From Methylocystis heyeri (GTDB lineage Bacteria; Pseudomonadota; Alphaproteobacteria; Rhizobiales; Beijerinckiaceae): a DNA stretch of 64,000 nt. Position numbers and translations under genes: made by a program. Positions 24,288 through 33,549 of the stretch are shown here, one piece after another (positions within the stretch are counted from its first letter, which is position 1; each line of letters opens with the position of its first letter). The notes under the pieces are model-generated. The model made no database searches. It was not told the DNA's origin and worked only from the letters and a program-made list of their open reading frames with translations. The DNA lies in the NCBI RefSeq assembly GCF_004802635.2, contig NZ_CP046053.1:1-64000 (forward strand), read 5' to 3'.

Positions 24288-25811
24288 TTGACGGGCGAAC
24301 TTGCTCAAGAGGCCGCGGAGATACTTGGGAGGTTGGGCGTTGCGTCCGAGACCTTCCAGGGCGGAGGATTCGAGTCGCGTTCGCCGATCACCGGCGAACC
24401 GATCGGGAGGCCGCAATTCGACGACGCCGAGTCGGCGACCACCGCCATTGCAGATGCGGAAGGCGCGTTTCACGCCTGGCGAAAAGTTCCGGCGCCGAGC
24501 CGAGGCGCCTTCGTCCGCCTGCTCGCAGAGGAGTTGCGCGCCGCCAAGCCGGAACTGGCGCGGCTTGTTACACTCGAAGCGGGAAAGATCTCGTCCGAAA
24601 GCCTTGGCGAGGTTCAGGAGATGATCGACATATGCGATTTCGCGGGTGGATTGTCGCGACAGCTCTACGGTCTGACGATCGCGACGGAGCGCGCCGGCCA
24701 TCGAATGATGGAGACATGGCATCCTCTGGGAGTAGTGGGGATCATCACCAGCTTCAATTTTCCGGTCGCCGTGTGGGCCTGGAACGCGGCGCTCGCGCTG
24801 GTTTGCGGCGACGGTTTCGTCTGGAAGCCGTCGGAAAAGACCCCGCTGACGGCGCTTGCGACGCAGGCGCTATTTCGGCGCGCCGCGGCGCGTTTCGGCG
24901 CCATTCCCGCGGAGTTGTGCGGCTTGGTTTTGGGCGGGCGGGAGCTCGGCGAGACGCTCGTCGACGACGCGCGCATTCGGCTCGTGTCGGCGACCGGCTC
25001 CACCGCCATGGGCCGGTCCGTAGCGCCCCGTCTTGCCCGAAGGTTCGCGCGCGCCATTTTGGAGCTCGGCGGCAACAACGCCGCCATCGTCTGTCCGTCA
25101 GCCGGCCTCGATCTCGCCGTGCGCGCCATCGCTTTCGCCGCGATGGGAACCGCCGGACAGCGGTGCACGACGCTGCGGCGGTTGCTCGTGCACGAAGCGG
25201 TCTACGACGATGCGCTCGGGCGCCTCCGCCGGGCTTACGCCAGCGTAGCGATCGGCGATCCCCGCGACGGCGCCACGCTGATCGGCCCACTGATCGACGC
25301 AAACGCCTATCGGGTCATGCAGGAGGCGCTCGACGAAGCCCGCGAAGCCGGGGGCGTCGTCATGGGCGGGGAGCGGCTGCTCATGGATCGCTTTCCGGGC
25401 GCCTACTACGTGCGGCCGGCGCTCGTGGAGATGCCGGAGCAGGTGCCCGTCGTGCGGCGCGAAACCTTCGCGCCCATACTCTACCTGATGAAGCACCAAG
25501 ACTTCGATCAAGCGCTTCGGATGCACAATGACGTCGCGCACGGCCTCGCTTCGTCGATCTTCACAAACGACGTCGGCGAAGCCGAGCGCTTCCTGTCCGC
25601 GGAGGGATCGGATTGTGGCGTCGCCAATGTGAACATCGGGCCGTCGGGCGCCGAAATCGGCGGCGCTTTCGGCGGCGAAAAAGACAGCGGCGGCGGGCGC
25701 GAAGCCGGTTCGGATTGCTGGAAGACCTATATGCGCCGCGCCACCAACACGATCAATTATTCGGCCGAGTTGCCGCTGGCGCAGGGAGTGGCGTTCGATG
25801 TCGGAGGTTAG
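24288..25811 (+). CDS. amaB: Aldehyde dehydrogenase, aminoadipate-semialdehyde type
   Basis: This 507-residue NAD-dependent aldehyde dehydrogenase belongs to the ALDH7 group that oxidises 2-aminoadipate 6-semialdehyde in lysine breakdown. Features in order are the cofactor motif GIITSFNFPVAVWAWN, the catalytic glutamate in LELGGNNAAIV, the nucleophile cysteine in GTAGQRCTTLRR, and a late GEKDSGGGREAGSDCWK typical of ALDH7. The start appears to be TTG 24288, preceded by GGAGG at 5 bases. It overlaps the next gene by 14 bases. The symbol follows the pathway role and is inferred. Confidence 0.85.
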   Translation: MTGELAQEAAEILGRLGVASETFQGGGFESRSPITGEPIGRPQFDDAESATTAIADAEGAFHAWRKVPAPSRGAFVRLLAEELRAAKPELARLVTLEAGKISSESLGEVQEMIDICDFAGGLSRQLYGLTIATERAGHRMMETWHPLGVVGIITSFNFPVAVWAWNAALALVCGDGFVWKPSEKTPLTALATQALFRRAAARFGAIPAELCGLVLGGRELGETLVDDARIRLVSATGSTAMGRSVAPRLARRFARAILELGGNNAAIVCPSAGLDLAVRAIAFAAMGTAGQRCTTLRRLLVHEAVYDDALGRLRRAYASVAIGDPRDGATLIGPLIDANAYRVMQEALDEAREAGGVVMGGERLLMDRFPGAYYVRPALVEMPEQVPVVRRETFAPILYLMKHQDFDQALRMHNDVAHGLASSIFTNDVGEAERFLSAEGSDCGVANVNIGPSGAEIGGAFGGEKDSGGGREAGSDCWKTYMRRATNTINYSAELPLAQGVAFDVGG

Positions 25812-27291
25812 AAATCCCGCGAGAATAAATGCGGCTACGCCTTTCGTTTCCGCCGACGCCGTCCGAGCGATGTTCTCGCGGGCGATGTCGGACATGTACA
25901 AATTCGAAGCGCCGCAATATACCGCGCTGGCGGAGCTGGTCGCGAAGGTCAATCGCGACGCACTGCGCGAAGCTCCGGAGCTGGAGGAGGAGTTGCGAGA
26001 GGCAAGCGAAATCGGTCGACTTGGCGTCGAACGTCACGGCGCCATTCGCGTCGGTAACGCCGAGGAGCTGTCGATCGTCCGCCGGTTGTTCGCTGTCATG
26101 GGCATGGTCCCGGTCGGATATTACGATCTTTCGGTCGCCGGAATTCCGGTACACTCCACCGCCTTTCGGCCGATAGACGACGCGGCGCTGCGTCGTAATT
26201 CGTTTCGCGTATTCACGTCGCTTCTTCGCCTCGATCTGATCGACGATATTGAGCTGCGACGCGAAGCGGCCGCGATTCTCGCGCGGCGCGAGATCGTCAC
26301 GCCGCGTGCTCGGAAACTGCTCGACTACTTCGAGAAGGATGGCGGCTTCGATGAAGGGGCGGCGCGCGAATTCGTAACGGAGGCCGTCGAGACGTTCCGC
26401 TGGCGCAGCCAAGCGACGGTGTCGGCCGAGCTGTATCGTAAGTTTTTCGCAGCGCATCCGCTCATCGCCGACGTCGCTTGCTTCAACGGGCCGCACATCA
26501 ACCATCTGACCTTGCGCGCACTCGATATCGACGCCGCCCAATGCGCGATGGCGGCACGCAATATGAATCCGAAAGCGATCGTCGAGGGCCCTCCGCGTCG
26601 CCGCCGCCCGATCTTGCTGCGTCAGACGAGTTTCAGAGCGCTTCCCGAACCGATCTCTTTCACGGAGGCGGACGGCTCGCGCGCAGAGGGCGTGCACGCG
26701 GCGCGCTTTGGCGAAATCGAGCAACGCGGCGCCGCGCTCACCGCGAAAGGGCGATCGCTCTATGATCGTCTCCTCGCCGACGCCCATGCCGCCGCGCCGC
26801 TTGCGGCCGACGGCTCGAATGCGGCGGCCTTCGTCGAGGAGCTTGGACGCCGTTTCGCGGCATTTCCCGACGACGACGCGACGCTGCGCGCGGAGAGACT
26901 CGCCTTCTTCCGCTATTCGCCGACAGCCGAGGGTGTGAGCCACGAAGGCGCTGCGCCGCCCGCGTCGATCGAGGAACTGCTGCGCGCGGGCCTGCTTCGA
27001 ATCCAACCGATCATTTACGAGGATTTCTTGCCGGTGAGTGCCGCCGGCATTTTTCGATCGAATCTGAAGGAGGAGCGGCGCGAAAGTTATGTCGAACGCG
27101 CCAGTCGGAAGGCGTTCGAAGAGGCGATGGGAACCGAGATCCTAGACGAGCTCACGCTTTATCAAGAGGCGGAGCGGTCATCTCTGGCGGCGGGCCTGGA
27201 GGTTTTGGGATTGGACCCGGCGGGGGCGTTCACGCAAGGATCGAAATCTTTCGGCGCCGACATTGGCGTCCCGGCAAACAGCCATAACTAG
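25798..27291 (+). CDS. hglS: 2-oxoadipate dioxygenase/decarboxylase (DUF1338, HglS-like)
   Basis: This 497-residue Fe(II) enzyme of the DUF1338 family converts 2-oxoadipate to D-2-hydroxyglutarate in the HglS/YdcJ-type lysine pathway. A conserved His80 (GVERHGAIRVG) and the later FNGPHINHLTLRALD provide likely metal ligands. The closing YEDFLPVSAAGIFRSNL is characteristic. It overlaps the aldehyde dehydrogenase gene by 14 bases, so the two consecutive pathway activities are coupled, with an aminotransferase step between them chemically. The assignment fits sequence and context well. Confidence 0.85.
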   Translation: MSEVRNPARINAATPFVSADAVRAMFSRAMSDMYKFEAPQYTALAELVAKVNRDALREAPELEEELREASEIGRLGVERHGAIRVGNAEELSIVRRLFAVMGMVPVGYYDLSVAGIPVHSTAFRPIDDAALRRNSFRVFTSLLRLDLIDDIELRREAAAILARREIVTPRARKLLDYFEKDGGFDEGAAREFVTEAVETFRWRSQATVSAELYRKFFAAHPLIADVACFNGPHINHLTLRALDIDAAQCAMAARNMNPKAIVEGPPRRRRPILLRQTSFRALPEPISFTEADGSRAEGVHAARFGEIEQRGAALTAKGRSLYDRLLADAHAAAPLAADGSNAAAFVEELGRRFAAFPDDDATLRAERLAFFRYSPTAEGVSHEGAAPPASIEELLRAGLLRIQPIIYEDFLPVSAAGIFRSNLKEERRESYVERASRKAFEEAMGTEILDELTLYQEAERSSLAAGLEVLGLDPAGAFTQGSKSFGADIGVPANSHN

Positions 27292-27364
27292 AGAGTATGG
27301 CGCTCACCCACGCATCGGCAAACGCCGCCGGGCGGGGGAGCTGGCGGCGTCATTAGGGGGGGAG

Positions 27365-28360
27365 ATGCGACCCATCCTGGTCACCGGCGCGCTCGGCCAG
27401 ATCGGCGCCGAACTGGTCCCGGCCCTGCAAGAACGCTATGGAGTCGAGCGCGTTGTCGCCTCCGATCTGAGGCCGTGCGCGCCAGCGATCGGCCTTTACG
27501 AGCGCCTCGACTGCACCGAGCCACAAATGATCGCCGACGTCATACGCCGATATGACATTGGCAGGGTGTATCACCTCGCTGCGCTTCTCTCCGCCGTCGC
27601 GGAGGCGAGGCCGCAAGACGCCTGGAACGTCAACATGGGCGGCCTGCGCAATTTGCTCGAAGCGGCGCGCCGGTTTGGCTGCCAGCTGTTCTTCCCAAGT
27701 TCGATCGCCGCTTTCGGACCTTCGACGCCGCGCAGGCGGACGCCGCAAGTAACCATCCAGCGTCCGATCACCATCTATGGCGTCAGCAAACTCGCCGGCG
27801 AATTGCTGTGCGACTATTACTTCAACCGTTTCGGTGTCGACGTGAGGGGCCTGCGCTTGCCGGGCCTCGTTTCCGCCGGCGCAGCGCCCGGCGGCGGCAC
27901 GACCGACTATGCGGTCGAGATGTTTCACGCGGCCGTGCGGGGCGAGCGCTACGCGTGCTTCCTCTCGGCGAACACGCGTCTCGACATGATGTACATGCCG
28001 GATGCGATCAGCGCGATCATCGAGCTGATGGAAGCGGATGCCGCCCCGCTAAGATATCGCAACGCATACAATGTGACCGCGATGAGCATTACGCCCGTCG
28101 AACTCGTAGTTGAAATCCGCAAGCACGCGCCGCAGTTTGTCGTGGATTTTCGTGTCGACCCGTTGCGTCAGTCGATTGCGGATTCCTGGCCGCAATCGCT
28201 CGACGCCAACGCCGCGCGTGAGGATTGGCGTTTTGCGCCGAGCTTCGATCTCGCCGCGATGACAGCGGACATGTTCGCGCGGTTATCCGCGAAGATAGCC
28301 GCGCCGAAAGACGACGGGCTCGAAAGCGAGACGCCCCATGCCGACGCAAGGATTGACTAA
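27365..28360 (+). CDS. L-threonine 3-dehydrogenase, SDR/epimerase type
   Basis: This 331-residue protein of the extended short-chain dehydrogenase family begins with the NAD motif ILVTGALGQIGAELVP and has an active-site YGVSKLAGE (Tyr-x3-Lys). The layout matches epimerase-like threonine dehydrogenases that oxidise threonine to 2-amino-3-ketobutyrate. ATG 27365 sits after GGGGGGGAG; a longer frame from 27263 would overlap hglS and adds nothing recognisable. The next gene encodes the enzyme that consumes the product, which supports the call over a sugar epimerase. Confidence 0.85.
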   Translation: MRPILVTGALGQIGAELVPALQERYGVERVVASDLRPCAPAIGLYERLDCTEPQMIADVIRRYDIGRVYHLAALLSAVAEARPQDAWNVNMGGLRNLLEAARRFGCQLFFPSSIAAFGPSTPRRRTPQVTIQRPITIYGVSKLAGELLCDYYFNRFGVDVRGLRLPGLVSAGAAPGGGTTDYAVEMFHAAVRGERYACFLSANTRLDMMYMPDAISAIIELMEADAAPLRYRNAYNVTAMSITPVELVVEIRKHAPQFVVDFRVDPLRQSIADSWPQSLDANAAREDWRFAPSFDLAAMTADMFARLSAKIAAPKDDGLESETPHADARID

Positions 28361-29570
28361 GGCGCTCGCGACGCGGCTGGACGAGCTGGCGGGCGCCGGA
28401 CGGCTGAAGGGAAAGGAAACCGTGATTCGCGGTTTTATTCCCGCACGCGGCGGCGATGGTCCGCGCTATCTGATCGCAGGCGAGGGCGACTGGCCGTTCC
28501 TGCGCATGAACGCCAACAATTACCTCGGCATGTCGCTACGTTTGGAAGTGGTGGCGGCCGAAGAGGAGGCGGCCGCGAACTATGGCGCGGGGCCCGGCGC
28601 GGTGCGTTTCATAGGCGGAACCTGGACGCCGCATATCGCACTCGAACAGCGGCTCGCCGCCTTTCACAGGCGGCCCGCGGCCATGCTGTTTTCGTCGGCG
28701 TACGCCGCGATCATGGGCGTAATTCCGCCGCTCGTCACCGACAGGACCGCGCTGATCAGCGACGAACTCAACCATAATTGCATCATCAACGCGATCGCGC
28801 TAGCGCGGCCGGCCGAAAAGCGCATTTACAAGCATGTCGACATGGGCGAACTTGAGCGCTGTCTCGAAGCAGCCGGCAAGAGCTGCGCCCGCGCGATCAT
28901 CGTGACCGACGGCGTCTTCAGCATGCGCGGCGACCATGCCCCTCTCGACCGCATCATGGGGCTGGCGCGCGCCTATGATGGCGCTTTCGCCGAGAACGCC
29001 ATCGTGGTGGTGGACGATTCGCACGGCGTCGGCGCATTGGGCGCGAGTGGCCGCGGCGCTGAGGAATACACGCAGTCGCCGGCGGTCGATGTGTTGGTCG
29101 CGACGCTGGGAAAGGCTCTCGGCGTGAACGGCGGCTATGTCGTCGCGGACGAGATCGTCATCCGCTATCTGCGCGAGACCTCGCCGCTCTATGTCTTTTC
29201 GAATCCGATCACCCCGGGGGAGGCCGCCGCCGCCCATCGCGCGCTCGACATATTGGACAGTCCGGCGGGTCTGGCGTTGCTCGCGCATTTGCGGGCGATG
29301 ACGGCTCGGTTCAAGGCGGGACTCGTCAAGCTCGGCTTCGAGACGCTGCCCGGAGAACATCCAGTGGTTCCGCTGCTCACGCGCGACGCAGCACGCACAT
29401 TGTCCTTGACCGCGCATTTGTGGCGACGGGGCGTGCTCGTCACCGGCCTCACTTTCCCGGTGGTGCCAAAGGAGGAAGACGAGATTCGTTTTCAAATCAG
29501 CGCGGACCACACACCGGCCGACATCGACGCCGCGCTCGAGGCGCTGGCGGAGGTCGCGCCAAACCATTGA
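28338..29570 (+). CDS. kbl: Glycine C-acetyltransferase (2-amino-3-ketobutyrate CoA ligase)
   Basis: This 410-residue PLP enzyme of the alpha-oxoamine synthase family cleaves 2-amino-3-ketobutyrate with CoA to glycine and acetyl-CoA. Visible signatures are [63 protein letters not shown] and the PLP lysine in [16 protein letters not shown]. It overlaps the threonine dehydrogenase gene by 23 bases, giving a complete two-step threonine-to-glycine route. Confidence 0.9.
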   Translation: MPTQGLTKALATRLDELAGAGRLKGKETVIRGFIPARGGDGPRYLIAGEGDWPFLRMNANNYLGMSLRLEVVAAEEEAAANYGAGPGAVRFIGGTWTPHIALEQRLAAFHRRPAAMLFSSAYAAIMGVIPPLVTDRTALISDELNHNCIINAIALARPAEKRIYKHVDMGELERCLEAAGKSCARAIIVTDGVFSMRGDHAPLDRIMGLARAYDGAFAENAIVVVDDSHGVGALGASGRGAEEYTQSPAVDVLVATLGKALGVNGGYVVADEIVIRYLRETSPLYVFSNPITPGEAAAAHRALDILDSPAGLALLAHLRAMTARFKAGLVKLGFETLPGEHPVVPLLTRDAARTLSLTAHLWRRGVLVTGLTFPVVPKEEDEIRFQISADHTPADIDAALEALAEVAPNH

Positions 29571-29581
29571 GAGGCTTCATC

Positions 29582-30859
29582 ATGGACAGCGCCCGCTATC
29601 GCAAGGCCAGCATCGGCGGACATCGGCTCCATCCCGAAACGCTGATGCTCGGTTATGGTTACGACCCTGCGCTTTCCGAAGGCTCGGTCAAGCCGCCAGT
29701 GTTTCTCACATCGACCTTCGTCTTTCAGACCGCGGAACAGGGGCGCGATTTTTTCGACTACATGGCCGGACGCCGCACGCCTCCGCCGGAAAGTAAAACC
29801 GGTCTCGTCTATTCCCGCTTCAATCATCCCAATCTCGAAATCGTCGAGGATCGCTTGGCGATTTACGAGCACGCCGAATGCGGTTTGGTTTTTTCCTCCG
29901 GCATGGCGGCGATCCTTACGACGATCCTCGCCTATGTGCGGCCCGGCGAAACGATCCTGCACAGCCGCCCGCTCTATGGCGGCACGGAAGTTCTGATCGA
30001 CAAGACCCTCGCGCAGTTTGGCGTCACGGGCGTCGGCTTTACCGATGGGCTGGACGAGGCGAAGATTCGATCCGCGGCCGAGCGCGCCAAGGCTGCGGGA
30101 CGCATCGCCTTGATCTTCGTCGAGACGCCGTCCAATCCGATGAACAGCCTGGTCGACATCGCGCTCGTGAGGCGCATTGCCGAAGACATCGAGCACGAAC
30201 AGGGCGCACGACCGATCATCTGTTGCGACAACACGCTGCTTGGACCCGTTTTCCAGTCGCCGCTACGGCATGGCGCCGATCTGTCGCTTTATTCGCTGAC
30301 GAAATATGTGGGCGGCCACAGCGATCTCATCGGCGGCGCGGTCATTGGCTCTTGCGCGCATCTCCAACCAATTCGTGCGATGCGCGGCGGTTTCGGCACG
30401 CAGCTCGACGCACATTCATGCTGGATGCTGGGCCGTTCGCTCGAGACGCTGTCGCTGCGCATGGAGCGCGCCGCCGGCAACGCGGTCATTGTGGCGAAGT
30501 TTCTCGCCGATCACCCCAAGGTTGCGAGCGTTCATTATCCGCTGCTTCTGCCCGCCGATCATCCCACGCGCCGCTTGATGGAGCGCCAGTCCAATTCGGC
30601 AGGATCGACCTTCTCCTTCGAGGTTCGGGGCGGGCAAGCGGAAGCATTCGCCTTTCTCAATCGACTCAAAATATTCAAGCTGGCGGTCAGCCTCGGCGGG
30701 ACGGAATCCTTGATATGCCACCCGACGACGACAGTGCATTCCGGCATCAGCGAAGAAGCGCGTCGTGAGATCGGCATCACCCCAGCCCTCATTCGCGCCT
30801 CGATCGGGATCGAACATCCGGACGATCTCGTCGCCGACATCGCACAGGCCTTTGGATGA
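29582..30859 (+). CDS. Cystathionine gamma-synthase/lyase family PLP enzyme
   Basis: This 425-residue PLP enzyme of the Cys/Met metabolism family shows [47 protein letters not shown] and the Schiff-base lysine in [16 protein letters not shown], and ends with [20 protein letters not shown] start it at ATG 29582, 11 bases after the kbl stop; a longer frame overlaps kbl. It may be a methionine gamma-lyase, cystathionine lyase or synthase; sequence alone does not decide. As last gene of the operon it fits sulfur amino acid or threonine-derived 2-oxobutyrate metabolism. Confidence 0.82.
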   Translation: MDSARYRKASIGGHRLHPETLMLGYGYDPALSEGSVKPPVFLTSTFVFQTAEQGRDFFDYMAGRRTPPPESKTGLVYSRFNHPNLEIVEDRLAIYEHAECGLVFSSGMAAILTTILAYVRPGETILHSRPLYGGTEVLIDKTLAQFGVTGVGFTDGLDEAKIRSAAERAKAAGRIALIFVETPSNPMNSLVDIALVRRIAEDIEHEQGARPIICCDNTLLGPVFQSPLRHGADLSLYSLTKYVGGHSDLIGGAVIGSCAHLQPIRAMRGGFGTQLDAHSCWMLGRSLETLSLRMERAAGNAVIVAKFLADHPKVASVHYPLLLPADHPTRRLMERQSNSAGSTFSFEVRGGQAEAFAFLNRLKIFKLAVSLGGTESLICHPTTTVHSGISEEARREIGITPALIRASIGIEHPDDLVADIAQAFG

Positions 30860-31029
30860 GCGGACGACAGCGACGGCCGGCGTGCAAAAGCGGGCCGCTT
30901 CAAGCTTACGTCACGGTCTCTCCTACCATCTGCCGCACATCGTCATCGTCTGAATGCGCTCCTTGAAACCATACGAAAAGAAACTATCTCTGAGCGCGAA
31001 CTGGCGGAAAGGGCAAGCATTCAACGAGC

Positions 31030-31276
31030 GCGGAGGCCGAGATGGCCATTCGCCATCACCGTGATTGACGATGTGATCTGGTATGCGGAGTCGGCAATGA
31101 CGCCGGACATGTTGGTGCGGTTCGATGTGACGACTGAAACGTTTCATCGTTGGCCGATGCCTTCGGGTGGTGGCGTCATACGCGATTCGACACCGACGCC
31201 CGCCAGTAGATGAGCGCTTGCTTGCCGCGGCGTCGACACGGTGGCGCTGGTCGAGATCGCCAAAGGAGCGAATTGA
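31030..31276 (+). pseudogene. Fragment of a virginiamycin B lyase-like beta-propeller gene
   Basis: From about 31030 a frame reads VIWYAESAMTPDMLVRFDV and then TTETFHRWPMPSGGGVIRD, and later GVDTVALVEI, blocks typical of Vgb/SMP-30-like propellers. An in-frame TGA at about 31212 sits where family members usually have tryptophan. The 5' two-thirds of the gene is absent. The fragment ends at TGA 31274-31276. It is a dead remnant overlapping the apparent N-terminus of the next open frame. Confidence 0.7.
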
Positions 31277-31280
31277 GCAA

Positions 31281-32399
31281 TTGCCGGCCGTCAGGACCCA
31301 AGGCAGTGAACTGTTGAAGCCGGTGTATGCCCGGCGCGGCTTCCTTCCGGAAACCGATCCCCTCGCCGCGTTTCCCTCAGGATCGCCCTACGCCGCGCTC
31401 GATGAGATCGGGCGCGATCTTCCCAGCCTGCTTCATGAGAAGGCATTTCGGGGCTATGCGCGCGCCTTGCGCATTCCCAAGTGGGAAGGCCCCGTCTCCG
31501 AGGAGACCTTGCCGCAACTTCGCCTCTACTACGTGCGGGTCGGCTTTCTGGCCGCCGCCTATGTCAACCAAGTCGCTGAGGAGCCGGCGGAGACGCTCCC
31601 GCGCAACATCGCCGAGCCGCTCATCGACGCGGCGAGGCGGCTCAAGCGTCCGCCGATCCTGAGCTACGACGGTTATGCGCTGTATAATTGGAAGCGCTTT
31701 CGCAAGGATGGCCCGATCCGGCTCGGCAACATCGACACCATCCAGAACTTCGTCCACATGTACGACGAGCATTGGTTCATCCTTGTGCATGTCGAAATCG
31801 AGTCGATCGCAGCCGACATCCTCGGCGCGATCGCGACGGTCAAGCGCAAGCAGACTGAAGAAAAGGACGAGGATCTTCGCGCCGAACTGTGGCGGATCGA
31901 AAAATGCGTGAGGCGCCAAGTGGAGGTGCTCAAACGCATTCCCGAGCACATGGATTCCCAGCTGTACTATAAGACCTTCCGACCCTACATCCGCTTCTTT
32001 GAGAACGTGACCTATGAAGGCGACGACCGCGCGCCCATGCATTTTCGCGGCGAGACCGGCGCACAAAGCAGCATCATGCCGACGCTGGTCGCCTTCATGA
32101 AGATTCCCCACCAACGATCCGTTCTCACGGATCACCTCGACGATATGCGTAATTACATGCCCCCCGAGCATCGGGCGCTGATCGAGGAGGTCGAGGCCAT
32201 GCCCGACATCCGCAGCCCCATGCATAAAGAGCCATACAACGCCATCCTTGACGCGATGGCGGCCTTCCGCCGGGTGCATTACGGCTGGGCGGAGGAATAC
32301 ATCAATCGCCGGACTGACGATCCTACGGGAACAGGCGGCACACCCTATATGCAATGGCTGCAAAAGATGCTGGTCGAAACCGAGGCTCACCGCGCCTGA
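31281..32399 (+). CDS. Indoleamine 2,3-dioxygenase-like heme dioxygenase
   Basis: This protein of about 372 residues resembles the indoleamine/tryptophan 2,3-dioxygenase superfamily of heme enzymes. Markers are PILSYDGYALYNWKRF, HWFILVHVEIESIAADIL, FRGETGAQSSIMPTLVAF, the likely proximal histidine in RRVHYGWAEEYINRR, and the closing GTGGTPYMQWLQKMLVETE. The frame is open from 31167, but that upstream part is a pseudogene read in another frame. I therefore favour the TTG at 31281, with AAAGGAG 12 bases earlier; the exact start is uncertain. The substrate could be tryptophan or a relative; not determined. Confidence 0.75.
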   Translation: MPAVRTQGSELLKPVYARRGFLPETDPLAAFPSGSPYAALDEIGRDLPSLLHEKAFRGYARALRIPKWEGPVSEETLPQLRLYYVRVGFLAAAYVNQVAEEPAETLPRNIAEPLIDAARRLKRPPILSYDGYALYNWKRFRKDGPIRLGNIDTIQNFVHMYDEHWFILVHVEIESIAADILGAIATVKRKQTEEKDEDLRAELWRIEKCVRRQVEVLKRIPEHMDSQLYYKTFRPYIRFFENVTYEGDDRAPMHFRGETGAQSSIMPTLVAFMKIPHQRSVLTDHLDDMRNYMPPEHRALIEEVEAMPDIRSPMHKEPYNAILDAMAAFRRVHYGWAEEYINRRTDDPTGTGGTPYMQWLQKMLVETEAHRA

Positions 32400-32510
32400 G
32401 CAGCGAAGGCCGGCAAGCTTCCACCCCGGAGAGGACGCACGGCCCGCCGGCAGGGGAAGGGTCGAGTCCTGGACGGCGAGGTCGAACCATAGCAAACGCG
32501 GAGTTCGAGT

Positions 32511-33491
32511 ATGAAAGCGATCGCCATCGATGGCTACGGCGATGCCGGCGAGTTGCAGGCGCGCGAGGCCCCTGATTTGAAGCCGGGCAACGAAGATATC
32601 CTGATCCGTGTGCGCGCCGCAGGCGTGAATCCGCTGGATTGGAAGATACGCCAAGGCCAGTTGCGCCTCTTCCTCCGCTTGCGCTTTCCATACGTGCTGG
32701 GGTCCGACATCGCCGGCGAGGTCGTGTCGACGGGCATCCTCGCGAAGAGGTTCAAGGCGGGGGACCCGGTGTTCGCCTTCAGCGATCCGAAGCGTGGGGG
32801 AGCCTACGCCGAACTCGCGGTCGTGAACCAAGCTGCGGCCGCCCGGAAGCCCGACTCGCTGGACTTCGCGGAGACGGCTTCTCTGCCCATTGCAGGCTGC
32901 ACGGCTTTGCAGGCGCTGCGCGATATAGGCCGTGTGTCCCAAGGTGCAAAAGTCCTCGTCCTCGGCGGCGCCGGCGGCGTCGGGCATTTCGCGGTCCAGA
33001 TCGCCAAGGCGCTCGGGGCCATGACGACGGCCACTTGCGGACCCGCGAACGTCGACTTCGTGCGCTCTCTCGGGGCCGACTGCGTCATCGACTACAGCCG
33101 CAAAAACTGTCTCGGCGGCAGAGATCATTACGATGTCATCTTCGACGCCGTCGGGAAGAGTTCTTTCTCGGCTTGCCGCCACGCGCTCGCTCCCGGCGGA
33201 ACCTATGTCACCACACTGCCGAGCCCCGATCTCTTCTTCTGGGGGCCGGTCCAGCGGGTCGCCAAGTTGTTCGGCCAAGCGAAACAGGCGCGGCTGATCA
33301 TGGTCCGGCCGAATGGCGAGGATCTCGCCTATCTCGGTGGGCTGGCCGACAAGGGGAAGCTCAAGCCCACCGTGAGCCTGAGATTTCCTCTCGATCGAGC
33401 GTCGGAAGCGCATCAAGCGAGCCAAGCCGGCCACGCTCGCGGCAAGATCGTATTGGATATCTGCGGTCACGCTTCAGCGCTGCCCGCATGA
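32511..33491 (+). CDS. MDR-family NADP-dependent quinone/alkenal reductase
   Basis: This 326-residue medium-chain reductase lacks the zinc ligands of alcohol dehydrogenases and resembles quinone oxidoreductases. It has the GVNPLDWKIRQG and YVLGSDIAGEVV segments, the NADP motif VLVLGGAGGVGHFAVQIAK, and FDAVGKSSFSACRHALAPGGTYV. It probably reduces quinones or enones under stress. It stands alone, 111 bases after the dioxygenase gene, and its end faces the aconitase gene. The substrate is unknown. Confidence 0.85.
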   Translation: MKAIAIDGYGDAGELQAREAPDLKPGNEDILIRVRAAGVNPLDWKIRQGQLRLFLRLRFPYVLGSDIAGEVVSTGILAKRFKAGDPVFAFSDPKRGGAYAELAVVNQAAAARKPDSLDFAETASLPIAGCTALQALRDIGRVSQGAKVLVLGGAGGVGHFAVQIAKALGAMTTATCGPANVDFVRSLGADCVIDYSRKNCLGGRDHYDVIFDAVGKSSFSACRHALAPGGTYVTTLPSPDLFFWGPVQRVAKLFGQAKQARLIMVRPNGEDLAYLGGLADKGKLKPTVSLRFPLDRASEAHQASQAGHARGKIVLDICGHASALPA

Positions 33492-33549
33492 ACGCCTCAA
33501 AGTGAGCGGTCATGGAGCCGTAAGAAACCTCGCCTTGATTTTGCGGGAC

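Noticed and set aside
31377-33470. Minus-strand open frame of 697 codons
   Set aside because: It is antisense to both the dioxygenase and the MDR reductase, which have clear family motifs.
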